Assembly (NCBI GenBank): GCA_028292485.1
Contig: JAQGMG010000004.1
Coordinates: 62,001 to 126,000 of the forward strand
Origin: Rhodocyclales bacterium
GTDB taxonomy: Bacteria > Pseudomonadota > Gammaproteobacteria > Burkholderiales > Rhodocyclaceae
Direction of reading: 5' to 3'
DNA: 64,000 nucleotides
Position 1 is the first letter of the stretch, and each line of letters starts with the position of its first letter. A program made the position numbers and the translations under genes. Shown in pieces: positions 38,772 through 46,296 of this stretch. Under the pieces are notes generated by a model. That model did not search any database, was not told the DNA's origin, and was given only the letters and a program-made list of their open reading frames with translations.

Positions 38772-39163
38772 CGATGCATCGCTTTGCCTATTGCACAGGC
38801 TTTGGTGCCGCGCTCGTATTCGCTGCGAGCGTAGCCAGCGCAGCACCATCGCCGGCACATGGCGAGCAGGTCTACATGCGTTGTCAGGCCTGCCACGCGC
38901 TGGCCTATGACCGTGTCGGCCCACGTCACTGTGGCGTTGTTGGTCGCAAAGCGGGCAGCGTGGCGGGGTTTCCCTATTCACCGGCGATGAAAAAGGCGAA
39001 CGTGGTATGGACCGAGAAGACGCTGGATCGATTCCTGATCTCGCCGCTGAAGATGGTCCCGGGTACGACGATGACATACGACGGTGTGCCGGATCCGCAA
39101 GACCGTGCGGATCTGGTTGCCTATCTGAAGCAGGCTGGCAAGTCTGCGGAATGCGTCAGGTAA
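38768..39163 (+). CDS. cytochrome c family protein
   Basis: A 131-residue exported class I cytochrome c. The signal peptide ends near ASVASA, the haem-binding motif is CQACH, and the likely axial Met is in PLKMVPGTTMTY. It resembles small mono-haem cytochromes of the cytochrome c2/c550 type (KAGSVAGFPYSPAMKKANVVWTEKTLDRFL). A GTG at 38768 overlaps the previous stop; the ATG at 38774 is equally possible. It would pass electrons in the periplasm, possibly to or from the ferritin-like protein. Confidence 0.92.
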   Translation: MTMHRFAYCTGFGAALVFAASVASAAPSPAHGEQVYMRCQACHALAYDRVGPRHCGVVGRKAGSVAGFPYSPAMKKANVVWTEKTLDRFLISPLKMVPGTTMTYDGVPDPQDRADLVAYLKQAGKSAECVR

Positions 39164-39219
39164 GGGTGCGGGCAGAGGCGGCTGTGCGCTCACGGCAACA
39201 GCCGTGAGCGGTCGCATCT

Positions 39220-39648
39220 TCAACTGCAGCGCGTCAATACCGAAGCCGTAGCAATCAGCTCATCGAGCAGGGCCATCGATGCCTGACCCGAGCAGGAGAA
39301 GGGGTCGAGCGTTGGCTTTTCCGCATACTTGAGCAGCAGCGAGGGATTCACCTTGGCGATGTTCACGTGGCCCATCGTCCAGCCGCCGAAGCGGCGCTCG
39401 CAAATTTCCTCATAGCCGAGCAGGCGCACGTGATTGTGGCGCGAATCGCGCACGATGGTGTTGTACAGCTCGCAGACTTCGTCGCGGGCGCCTTCGAGCA
39501 CCTGCATGAAAAGATCGTCGCTGTAGCACAGCATGCCGGTGATGCCGAGCGCGGGATTGCGCTCGCGCGCCTGTTTGAGGATGGCGTCGACGATCTCGCC
39601 GGTAAGGGGAGCCGCGGCGCGGCTGGCGTAAAGCAGGCGGACTAGCAT
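39220..39648 (-). CDS. BLUF-domain blue-light photoreceptor
   Basis: A 142-residue short BLUF protein. The key flavin-site residues are seen: Tyr7 in LLYASR, Asn31 in NPALGITGML, Gln49 in FMQVLEG, and Trp90/Met92 in GGWTMGH. RDSRHNHVRLLGYEEICERRFGGW is typical. There is no output domain, so signalling must be through protein contacts. It lies 7 bp downstream of folE on the same strand and is probably co-transcribed with it. Confidence 0.93.
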   Translation of the reverse strand: MLVRLLYASRAAAPLTGEIVDAILKQARERNPALGITGMLCYSDDLFMQVLEGARDEVCELYNTIVRDSRHNHVRLLGYEEICERRFGGWTMGHVNIAKVNPSLLLKYAEKPTLDPFSCSGQASMALLDELIATASVLTRCS

Positions 39649-39655
39649 GGTGACC

Positions 39656-40423
39656 TCACTTCTTCAGATCGATGAGGGAGAGGAATTCGCGGCGCAAGCT
39701 GGCGTCCTTGAGAAAGGAGCCACGCATCACGCTGTTGATCATCTTGGTTTCGGAATCTTTCACACCGCGCCAGTGCATGCAGAAGTGATCGGCTTCCATG
39801 ACAACGGCAAGTCCGTCCGGACTGACCTTGGTCATGAGCAGTTCGGCTATCTGCGTGATGGCTTCCTCCTGGATCTGCGGACGACTCATGATCCATTCGG
39901 CGAGCCGCGAATACTTCGACAGGCCGATGAGGTTGGAGTGTTCGTTCGGCATGAGTCCGATCCACAGGCGGCCCATGATCGGGCAGAAGTGATGGCTGCA
40001 GGCGCTGCGCACGGTAATTGGCCCCACGATCATGAGTTCGTTGAGGCGCTCGGCGTTGGGGAATTCGGTGACCGGCGGTTGCGGTACGTAGCGGCCGCGA
40101 AAGACTTCGTTGAGATACATCTTCGCCACGCGGCGCGCAGTGTTCTGCGTGTTGTGGTCGCTGTCGGTATCGATGACGAGGCTTTCCAGCACGCCCTTCA
40201 TCTTGCCCTCGACTTCATCGAGCAGACGCTCCAGGTCGCCAGGCTCGAGAAAGGCGGCGATGTTGTCATTGGCATGAAAGCGTTGCTTGGCGCGAACCAG
40301 CCGCTCGCGAATGGTGGCGGAGATCGCGGGGCTGCAGGTGGGGACACTGGTTGCAATTGTCTTGCCATCCACTACGGTCGGCAAACCTGCTTGTTGCTTG
40401 TGGTCAGGGTGTTGGTCGCTCAT
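39656..40423 (-). CDS. folE: GTP cyclohydrolase I
   Basis: A 255-residue enzyme converting GTP to 7,8-dihydroneopterin triphosphate. The start ATG at 40423 was chosen over an upstream extension. Visible motifs are DTDSDHNTQNTARRVAKMYLNEVFRGRY, the zinc site SACSHHFCPIMGRLWIGLMP, GLSKYSRLAEWI and the second zinc Cys in ADHFCMHWRGVKDS. The N-terminal ~65 residues extend beyond short FolE forms. Its product is the substrate of NudB, also encoded in this window. Confidence 0.94.
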   Translation of the reverse strand: MSDQHPDHKQQAGLPTVVDGKTIATSVPTCSPAISATIRERLVRAKQRFHANDNIAAFLEPGDLERLLDEVEGKMKGVLESLVIDTDSDHNTQNTARRVAKMYLNEVFRGRYVPQPPVTEFPNAERLNELMIVGPITVRSACSHHFCPIMGRLWIGLMPNEHSNLIGLSKYSRLAEWIMSRPQIQEEAITQIAELLMTKVSPDGLAVVMEADHFCMHWRGVKDSETKMINSVMRGSFLKDASLRREFLSLIDLKK

Positions 40424-40584
40424 CGTTAGCGCTTTTGGAATCGTTGAACGGAGTGGGTGCACTATCCTCCAAATGGACCCGCTCGGGGCGGTGTGGTTCC
40501 CGATGTGATCTTCAATGTGCCCTTGTTTCGGCGCGATGTCGTGTGGTTGCCACGGCAAGCTATCTGCTAGCATCCTCCGCTCTC

Positions 40585-41616
40585 ATGCTCATCAATGACA
40601 TCCGGCAAAGTCTGCACGATGCAGGCGCCAGACCAGTTCATACGCAACGCGTGTTGCGGGCGTGGTTGCGCGCACAGCCGCTCGATGCCGGGCCGCGTGG
40701 GCGTCTCGTGGAAGACGTTCTGCCGAAGAGCGTGCGCGCCCTGCTGCCAGCCCTGGGTGCCGACCTCGCGGGACTGGCACGGGTGAAATCGGAACACGTG
40801 GCGCAAGATGGTTCTGCCCGCTTGCTGGTGGAGCTTGCCGACGGGCAGACGGTCGAGAGCGTGTTGCTGCCGCGCGACGGCGTGTGCGTGTCCACACAAG
40901 TCGGCTGCGCGGTCGGTTGCACTTTCTGCATGACCGGGCGGGAAGGCCTGCTGCGCCAGGTAAGGAGCGCCGAGATCGTCGCGCAAGTCGTGCTCGCGCG
41001 TGCGCGCCGCACGGTGAAGAAAGTCGTTTTCATGGGCATGGGCGAGCCGGCACATAACCTCGACAACGTACTCGAAGCCATCGACCTGCTCGGTACGCTG
41101 GGCCAGATAGGACATAAGAATATCGTCTTCTCGACCGTGGGTGACCGGCGCGTGTTCGAGCGTTTGCCGCTCGGTGCGGTGAAGCCGGCGCTGGCCTTGT
41201 CCTTGCACACGACACATGCCGATTTGCGCGAAACCCTGTTGCCGCGCGCGCCGCGCATCGACCCTGAAGAGCTGGTCGAGTTGGGCGAGAAATACGCGCG
41301 CGACACGGGCTATCCGATCCAGTACCAATGGACCTTGCTGGAAGGGGTGAACGACAGCGACGCAGAGGTCGAGGGCATCATCAGATTGCTCACCGGCAAA
41401 TATGCGCTGATGAATTTCATCCCCTACAACACGGTCGCCGATCTGCCCTACAAGCGGCCGAGCTGGCAGCGCGCCGCGACCATGGCGGGCATGCTGCACC
41501 AGCACGGCATCCTCTCGCGGCTGCGCAATTCGGCGGGGCAGGATGTTGAAGGCGGTTGCGGGCAGTTGCGCGCACGCAGCGCACGCGTGACGTTTCAGCG
41601 CAAGCTTCAACCCTGA
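40585..41616 (+). CDS. RlmN/Cfr-family radical SAM rRNA methyltransferase (paralogue type)
   Basis: A 343-residue protein from the ATG at 40585. The radical-SAM cluster Cys are 108, 112 and 115 in QVGCAVGCTFCMTG, with the conserved Cys101 before it. GMGEPAHNLDNV, SLHTTHADLRETLLP, IPYNTVADLPYKRPS and the C-terminal mCys-like Cys325 in DVEGGCGQL follow. The short N-terminal domain (MLINDIRQSLHDAGARPVHT) differs from the classic RlmN N-terminus, so it is probably a second family member and not the canonical rlmN. It modifies RNA adenine C2/C8 or a related site; the exact target is unknown. Confidence 0.85.
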   Translation: MLINDIRQSLHDAGARPVHTQRVLRAWLRAQPLDAGPRGRLVEDVLPKSVRALLPALGADLAGLARVKSEHVAQDGSARLLVELADGQTVESVLLPRDGVCVSTQVGCAVGCTFCMTGREGLLRQVRSAEIVAQVVLARARRTVKKVVFMGMGEPAHNLDNVLEAIDLLGTLGQIGHKNIVFSTVGDRRVFERLPLGAVKPALALSLHTTHADLRETLLPRAPRIDPEELVELGEKYARDTGYPIQYQWTLLEGVNDSDAEVEGIIRLLTGKYALMNFIPYNTVADLPYKRPSWQRAATMAGMLHQHGILSRLRNSAGQDVEGGCGQLRARSARVTFQRKLQP

Positions 41617-41923
41617 AGTCGCTTGGTGGCAAGGGGCGGAAAGTGTTCTGTGTATGCCTGCAGAGCGGCTCCAGTATTGGCTCACACGGCATGCCTCTCG
41701 CACAGCCGCTTCCTGCCTGCGTTGCCAGAATGACTGCCTGCAAAGCCTTGATGGAAGCCACTCTCCAGCAATGTGTTCTGAGGAAGTCCGTGAATCACGA
41801 CAGTCCGTTCGGGCCGAGTGCCGCGCAGCGGTGTATCGAGGCCAGTGCGTGACCGACCCACCCCTCGATACAGCCGCTGCGCGGCACTCGGGGCGAACGG
41901 CGGCGACAGTGCCAGTGCCGATT
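41617..41923. other. 307-bp gap with a large inverted repeat
   Basis: It contains the inverted repeat at 41805-41900 and no supportable gene. The gap separates the converging RlmN/Cfr-family gene and the DUF3820 gene. Confidence 0.55.
41805..41900. repeat. large inverted repeat (long stem) between converging genes
   Basis: The left arm (41806-41841; CGTTCGGGCCGAGTGCCGCG start) is the near-perfect reverse complement of the right arm (41863-41899; CCTCGATAC start, GGGGCGAACG end). The stem is about 36 bp with one or two mismatches and a ~21-nt loop. It lies between converging genes and could terminate both, or be a dispersed repeat. Confidence 0.75.
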
Positions 41924-42133
41924 CTAACGACGCAATGGATCCAGCAGCATGCGCAGATTGTTGTGATCCAGCTCGTACATGATGGCGAGTAATTGACCGA
42001 GCTGTCCCTTCGGAAAACCTTCGCGCGCAAACCAGGCGAGATAAGGCCCGGGCAGATCGGCAAGCAATCGGTCCTTGTACTTGCCGTAAGGCATCGTGCG
42101 CGTGAGCAGGAGTTCGAGATCTTCGGGTTGCAT
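41924..42133 (-). CDS. DUF3820 family small protein
   Basis: A 69-residue protein MQPEDLELLLTRTMPYGKYKDRL..DLPGPYLAWFAREGFPKGQLGQLLAIMYELDHNN ending LLDPLRR. The MP(Y/F)GKYK and LP.YL.WF..GFP.G.LG motifs identify the DUF3820 family (named a putative quorum-sensing-regulated virulence factor, with poor functional evidence). The start is the ATG at 42133; the open frame extends further upstream without support. It lies 38 bp downstream of the clc gene. Confidence 0.85.
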   Translation of the reverse strand: MQPEDLELLLTRTMPYGKYKDRLLADLPGPYLAWFAREGFPKGQLGQLLAIMYELDHNNLRMLLDPLRR

Positions 42134-42171
42134 GCGATGAGAAATGGAGAGGCTGACCGAAGCGCCGCATT

Positions 42172-43599
42172 CTACGTTGCCGCTTTGGCTTCCGCTCCGA
42201 CTTGTCGCTCGGACTCGCGTGCCTTGTTGTACTCGTTCTGCGACAGCGCGTGATACAGCGGCGGGCTGAGGAATTTCGAGATGGCCGCAGCCAGCAGCGC
42301 TGTCGCCATGAGGCCGATCACCAGCGAGTAGCCGTCCACCATCTCCATGACGATGACGAACGAGGTGATAGGCGCTTGCGTTACTGCGGCGAGGAAACCA
42401 GTCATGCACAATGCAATAAGCATGCTTTGCGTGGCTGGCGTGCCGAGCAGATCGCTGAGCGTGTTGCCGATACCGGCGCCAATCGACAAGGATGGCGCAA
42501 ACACGCCGCCTGGCAAACCACTCAGGTAGGCGGTGACGGTTGCCACAAATTTCGCCGGGCCGAAGTACCACGGCAGTTCGGCGTTTCCATGCAAGACCTG
42601 CAAGGTCTGTTCGTAGCCGCTACCGAAGGTGATGCCACCGGAGACCACGCCGATCACCGCAACAAGCAGGCCGCACAGTGCGGCGAAGCTCACCGGGTGT
42701 TGCGTGCGATAGTCGGCCATGTGGCCGGTCCAGCGTGTCGCGGCGAGGATCAGCATGCGAGCGAAGAGACCACCGGCGAGCCCCGTGCTGAGGGTTGCAA
42801 GCGCGATGGAGGCGACGAGTACGCGCCCATCGCCTTCGATCAGCACATGGCCGAAATAGTGGCCGCCACCCATGAACACTTTGGATACGACACCGGCGAG
42901 AACGATCGCGGTGATGACCAGACCGCTCATGCGCGACTCCACGCTGCGGCTCATCTCTTCGATGGCGAACAGCACGCCCGCAAGCGGCGTGTTGAAAGCG
43001 GCCGCAATGCCCGCTGCACCGCCTGCGACCAGCAGGTGATGACGGCGTATGCCAAGTGATTTCGGCAGGTGGTCGTGCACGGCAGCCATGATGGACGCGC
43101 CGACCTGCACGGTGGGCCCTTCGCGGCCAAGCGAGAATCCCGAACCGACAGCGACGGCACCGACACAGATCTTGCCTGCGGCAATGCGCAAAGAGAGCAG
43201 GGGGCTCCAGCCCTCTTCACCACGCCGCATTTCGGCGAGTGTCTGCGGAATGCCGCTGCCTGCCGCTGCGGGGAAATAGCGGCGCGTCACGAGGACGCAG
43301 ATTGCACCGAAAAGCGGCGTGATCAACAGGGGCAATAGCGGCATGCGCTCGTGTATCGCATGGAAAAACGAGCTTGTCGTGTCGGAGAGTCTGGCGAACG
43401 CCACTGCCAGCAGACCGACAACGATGGCGCCACCCCAGAAAACAGCACGCCCCAGCGCCATACGCAGGTATGCCAGATGTCGCGGCCGGACGTGTTTGAG
43501 GCGCGCAGCAAGCATTGAGAGGTAATTCAGATTCATGTTCATGGCGTGCGGGCGCTTGCGACCTGCGCGGACTTCACTACGGTTTTCCCTGTCAGTCAT
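42172..43599 (-). CDS. ClC-type chloride channel/transporter
   Basis: About 475 residues, polytopic. The three selectivity-filter segments are seen in order: GSGIPQ near the N-terminus, GREGPTVQVGAS (with the gating Glu) and GGVFAPSLSIGAG. No CBS domains follow. The start is uncertain between ATGs at 43599 and 43542 (MNMNLNYLSM), as neither has a clear Shine-Dalgarno. It moves chloride and possibly protons across the inner membrane, likely in acid or osmotic stress. Confidence 0.92.
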   Translation of the reverse strand: MTDRENRSEVRAGRKRPHAMNMNLNYLSMLAARLKHVRPRHLAYLRMALGRAVFWGGAIVVGLLAVAFARLSDTTSSFFHAIHERMPLLPLLITPLFGAICVLVTRRYFPAAAGSGIPQTLAEMRRGEEGWSPLLSLRIAAGKICVGAVAVGSGFSLGREGPTVQVGASIMAAVHDHLPKSLGIRRHHLLVAGGAAGIAAAFNTPLAGVLFAIEEMSRSVESRMSGLVITAIVLAGVVSKVFMGGGHYFGHVLIEGDGRVLVASIALATLSTGLAGGLFARMLILAATRWTGHMADYRTQHPVSFAALCGLLVAVIGVVSGGITFGSGYEQTLQVLHGNAELPWYFGPAKFVATVTAYLSGLPGGVFAPSLSIGAGIGNTLSDLLGTPATQSMLIALCMTGFLAAVTQAPITSFVIVMEMVDGYSLVIGLMATALLAAAISKFLSPPLYHALSQNEYNKARESERQVGAEAKAAT

Positions 43600-43632
43600 T
43601 GTCTGATCGACAAGCACTCATCGTGCCGGGCT

Positions 43633-45249
43633 TCAGCTCTTCGAGGTCAGTTCAGGCCTGTCAGTTGTCGTGCGGCCGTGTTGTGCCTGCCGCGCAGCAA
43701 GCGTTGATGCGGCTCTCCGGGCAGGTGCCGAGCGCCCGCCGAGCAGGCCTTGCAGGCATCGCGGATTTGAACGCGCACCGCTGGCAACGTAATCGGCGAG
43801 CAAGCTCTGCCGTACTTTTTCGAGAGGGTGAGCGCGGGCCAGGGTGAGGTAATTGAATAGCGCATCGACCAGCATTTCTGGCGACAGGCCGCTGGTCTTG
43901 CCCGTCTCCTGCCACAGCCAGTCGGTGAAATCGAGGAAGGCGTTGAACGCCGATGGGCCTCGCAACAACAGCGACAAGCTTTGTTGGAAGCGACCGGAGT
44001 TGGCGACGAGATCCCAATAGCGCGCCAGACACGTAAAGCGCTGCATGCTGGCAGCATCGACCACGCCAGTCTGTTGCACGATGTAGGGCGGCTGCGGGTC
44101 ATACACCATGGCGTACTCACTCGTATGACGAGCGATTGGCGTGCCACGCAGGCGCTTGAGAATGCCGAGCTGGATTTCGTGCGGGCCGATGGCATGCAAG
44201 CGATCGAAGCCCGCCGCAAAACTTGCCAGCGTTTCGCCGGGCAGGCCGAAGATCAGATCGGTGTGCAGGTGAGCGTGACTTGCAGTCATCAACCAGCGCA
44301 GATTGGCTTCGGTCTTGCCATTGTCCTGTTTGCGCGAAATGGTCTGCTGCACGACCGGGTTGAAACTCTGGATGCCGACTTCGAACTGCAAGACACCTGG
44401 CGGAAACCGCGCGATCATTTCCTTGAGACGATCGGGCAGATGATCGGGGATGACCTCGAAGTGAACGAACAGGGCATCGAGCGGATCATTGCCGAGGCGC
44501 TCCAGGAAGAACTGCAGGATGCGAATGGAGGCATCGATCTTCAGGTTGAAGGTGCGGTCGACAAACTTGAAGTTGCGCGCGCCGCGCCGATGTAGTTGCT
44601 CCAGTTCTGCGAGGAAGGAATCGAGTGTGAAAGCCCATGCCGTCTTGTCCAGCGAGCTGAGACAGAATTCGCATTTGAACGGACAGCCGCGCGACGCCTC
44701 GACATACAGCAGGCGATGCGCCAGATCGGCATCGCTGTATTCGGCGTAGGGCATGACAATTTCATCGAGCGGCGGCTGTTCGCCGACGATGACTTTCATG
44801 AGCGGCTGCGGGCCGTCGAGCAGGGCACGGCATAGCTTCGGAAAGCTCACGTCACCCCAACCGGTGATGAGGTGATCGGCGAGCGCGAAGATTTCCTGTT
44901 CATGCCATTCGTAGCTCACCTCGGGCCCACCGAGCACGATTTTCACGGAGGGACGGGCGAGCTTGAGCAGGCGTACGACTTCTGTGGTTTGCGTGACATT
45001 CCAGATGTACACGCCAAAGCCAACGACTTGTGCATCTCCGTCGGCGTCGCCGGGTTTGCCAAACTCAGCGAGCAGGGCATCGACGATATCCAGTGGATCG
45101 CGGGCAATCGTGAATTCGCGCAAGACTGTTTGCGCGCGTAAGTCGGCGCCGCCAAGCCGCGCCATATTGGCGAGCAGATAACGCAGGCCAAGCGAAGCGT
45201 GGATGTATTTCGCGTTGAGTGTGCAGAGGATGATGCGCGGCTGTGACAT
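43633..45249 (-). CDS. B12-binding domain radical SAM protein (DUF4080-type)
   Basis: A 538-residue protein. The start ATG at 45249 (MSQPRIILCTLNAKYIHASLGLRYL) fits the family. An N-terminal cobalamin-binding domain (VVGFGVYIWNVTQTTEVVRLLK..PSVKIVLGGPEVSYE) is followed by a radical SAM domain with ASRGCPFKCEFCLSS (CxxxCxxC). A C-terminal DUF4080-like segment completes it. These enzymes may carry out unusual methylations or rearrangements; the substrate is unknown. It is 34 bp upstream of the clc gene on the same strand. Confidence 0.9.
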   Translation of the reverse strand: MSQPRIILCTLNAKYIHASLGLRYLLANMARLGGADLRAQTVLREFTIARDPLDIVDALLAEFGKPGDADGDAQVVGFGVYIWNVTQTTEVVRLLKLARPSVKIVLGGPEVSYEWHEQEIFALADHLITGWGDVSFPKLCRALLDGPQPLMKVIVGEQPPLDEIVMPYAEYSDADLAHRLLYVEASRGCPFKCEFCLSSLDKTAWAFTLDSFLAELEQLHRRGARNFKFVDRTFNLKIDASIRILQFFLERLGNDPLDALFVHFEVIPDHLPDRLKEMIARFPPGVLQFEVGIQSFNPVVQQTISRKQDNGKTEANLRWLMTASHAHLHTDLIFGLPGETLASFAAGFDRLHAIGPHEIQLGILKRLRGTPIARHTSEYAMVYDPQPPYIVQQTGVVDAASMQRFTCLARYWDLVANSGRFQQSLSLLLRGPSAFNAFLDFTDWLWQETGKTSGLSPEMLVDALFNYLTLARAHPLEKVRQSLLADYVASGARSNPRCLQGLLGGRSAPARRAASTLAARQAQHGRTTTDRPELTSKS

Positions 45250-45312
45250 GTGCGGAATTATCGCCGGAACAGCGGGTGATCGCGTAGCCAATGCACAGGT
45301 AGCGGTAAACGC

Positions 45313-45340
45313 AGAAGAGACAGGCGCACCTGTCTCTTCT
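45313..45340 (-). terminator. perfect 12-bp hairpin after the Lys/Ala-rich gene
   Basis: The perfect stem AGAAGAGACAGG / CCTGTCTCTTCT with loop CGCA lies 22 bp past the stop of the minus-strand gene. The trailing sequence is not T-rich, so it may act as an mRNA-stabilising hairpin instead of a classical terminator. Confidence 0.55.
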
Positions 45341-45361
45341 GTTCAAGGCCGGGAACGAAGC

Positions 45362-45838
45362 TTACTTCGCGCCAGCAGCCTTGAGGTCAGCCTGACCTCT
45401 GGCCTCGACAGCGTCGGTCTTCGAGCTGGCCTTGACCTTGGCGCCAGCAGCTTCGACGATGTCCTTGTCAGCCTTGACCACGGCGTTCACCTTGGTCTTG
45501 TCGGCTTTGGCATCTGCCTTGGCTTCGGCCTTGTCGGCTTTGGCTTCGGCCTTCATGGCATCTTCCGGATCGGCCTTGGCAGCCTTTTCATTTGCCTTGG
45601 CCTTGGCCTTCTCAGCCTTTGCGTCGGCCTTGTCGATGGTCTTGGTGGCCTTGTCGACGGCCTTGTCTACCTTTGCGTCAGCCTTGGCAGCGACCTTGGC
45701 TTCTTTCTCGCTTGCAGCGTTGTTGGCCTTGTCTGCCTTGAGTTCGGCTTTGGTAGTGGGAGACAGGTCTGCCGCGAAAGCGGTCGTTGCGGTGGTGGCC
45801 AGCAGGCCAGCGATAAGAGCAGCAGTAATCTTGTTCAT
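45362..45838 (-). CDS. exported Lys/Ala/Asp-rich repetitive protein
   Basis: A 158-residue protein with a Sec signal (MNKITAALIAGLLATTATTAFA, cleavage after residue 22). The rest is built almost only of Ala, Lys, Asp, Glu and Val in imperfect KADAK/AKADK/EAKA repeats, with no aromatic residue. It would form a long charged helix or remain disordered in the periplasm or outside. It resembles TolA-like linkers and histone H1-like tails in composition, without a known domain. I do not recognise a function. Confidence 0.8.
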   Translation of the reverse strand: MNKITAALIAGLLATTATTAFAADLSPTTKAELKADKANNAASEKEAKVAAKADAKVDKAVDKATKTIDKADAKAEKAKAKANEKAAKADPEDAMKAEAKADKAEAKADAKADKTKVNAVVKADKDIVEAAGAKVKASSKTDAVEARGQADLKAAGAK

Positions 45839-46296
45839 GTCATCGTTCCTCTAGTTAGTTATGAAGGGGTGGAAACATGCACCGGGCATTTCCGGGCATG
45901 CTGGTCGTACAAGAGCGTCGTCACACGACGCCCAGCCAACCGATGAAATATTCCCCATTCGAATCTTCTTTTTTGAAGATGCTCGCTGGATCAGGCAGAC
46001 CTTCGACCGGGCCGGTGCCATACCTGAAGCATTGAGACATATACCTATCAGCATGTGGCATGCCTGGGGCCGTTGGCCGGCCCGGATGCAGGTCCTTGCA
46101 AGATCGCTTCAGCTGCCGTGAGCCCTGTTATTGCCGGGCTAGCCGTGCTGTGTTGTCTGAATGACGAGCGTTGCCGACAAAGCACGAAATACGCGGCCTG
46201 CGCTTCACGCAGGGCGCAGGTAAAAAATACACGTCAGTGCCGTGAAGGTACGCGGGAGGGCTTCACCACAAAACCAAGAGCGCCATCACCATGCGG
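45839..46296. other. 458-bp gap upstream of the Lys/Ala-rich gene
   Basis: It serves as leader for the minus-strand Lys/Ala-rich gene and as 3' region of the carboxylase gene. Short frames on both strands lack starts or family features. No repeat or RNA gene is recognised. Confidence 0.45.
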
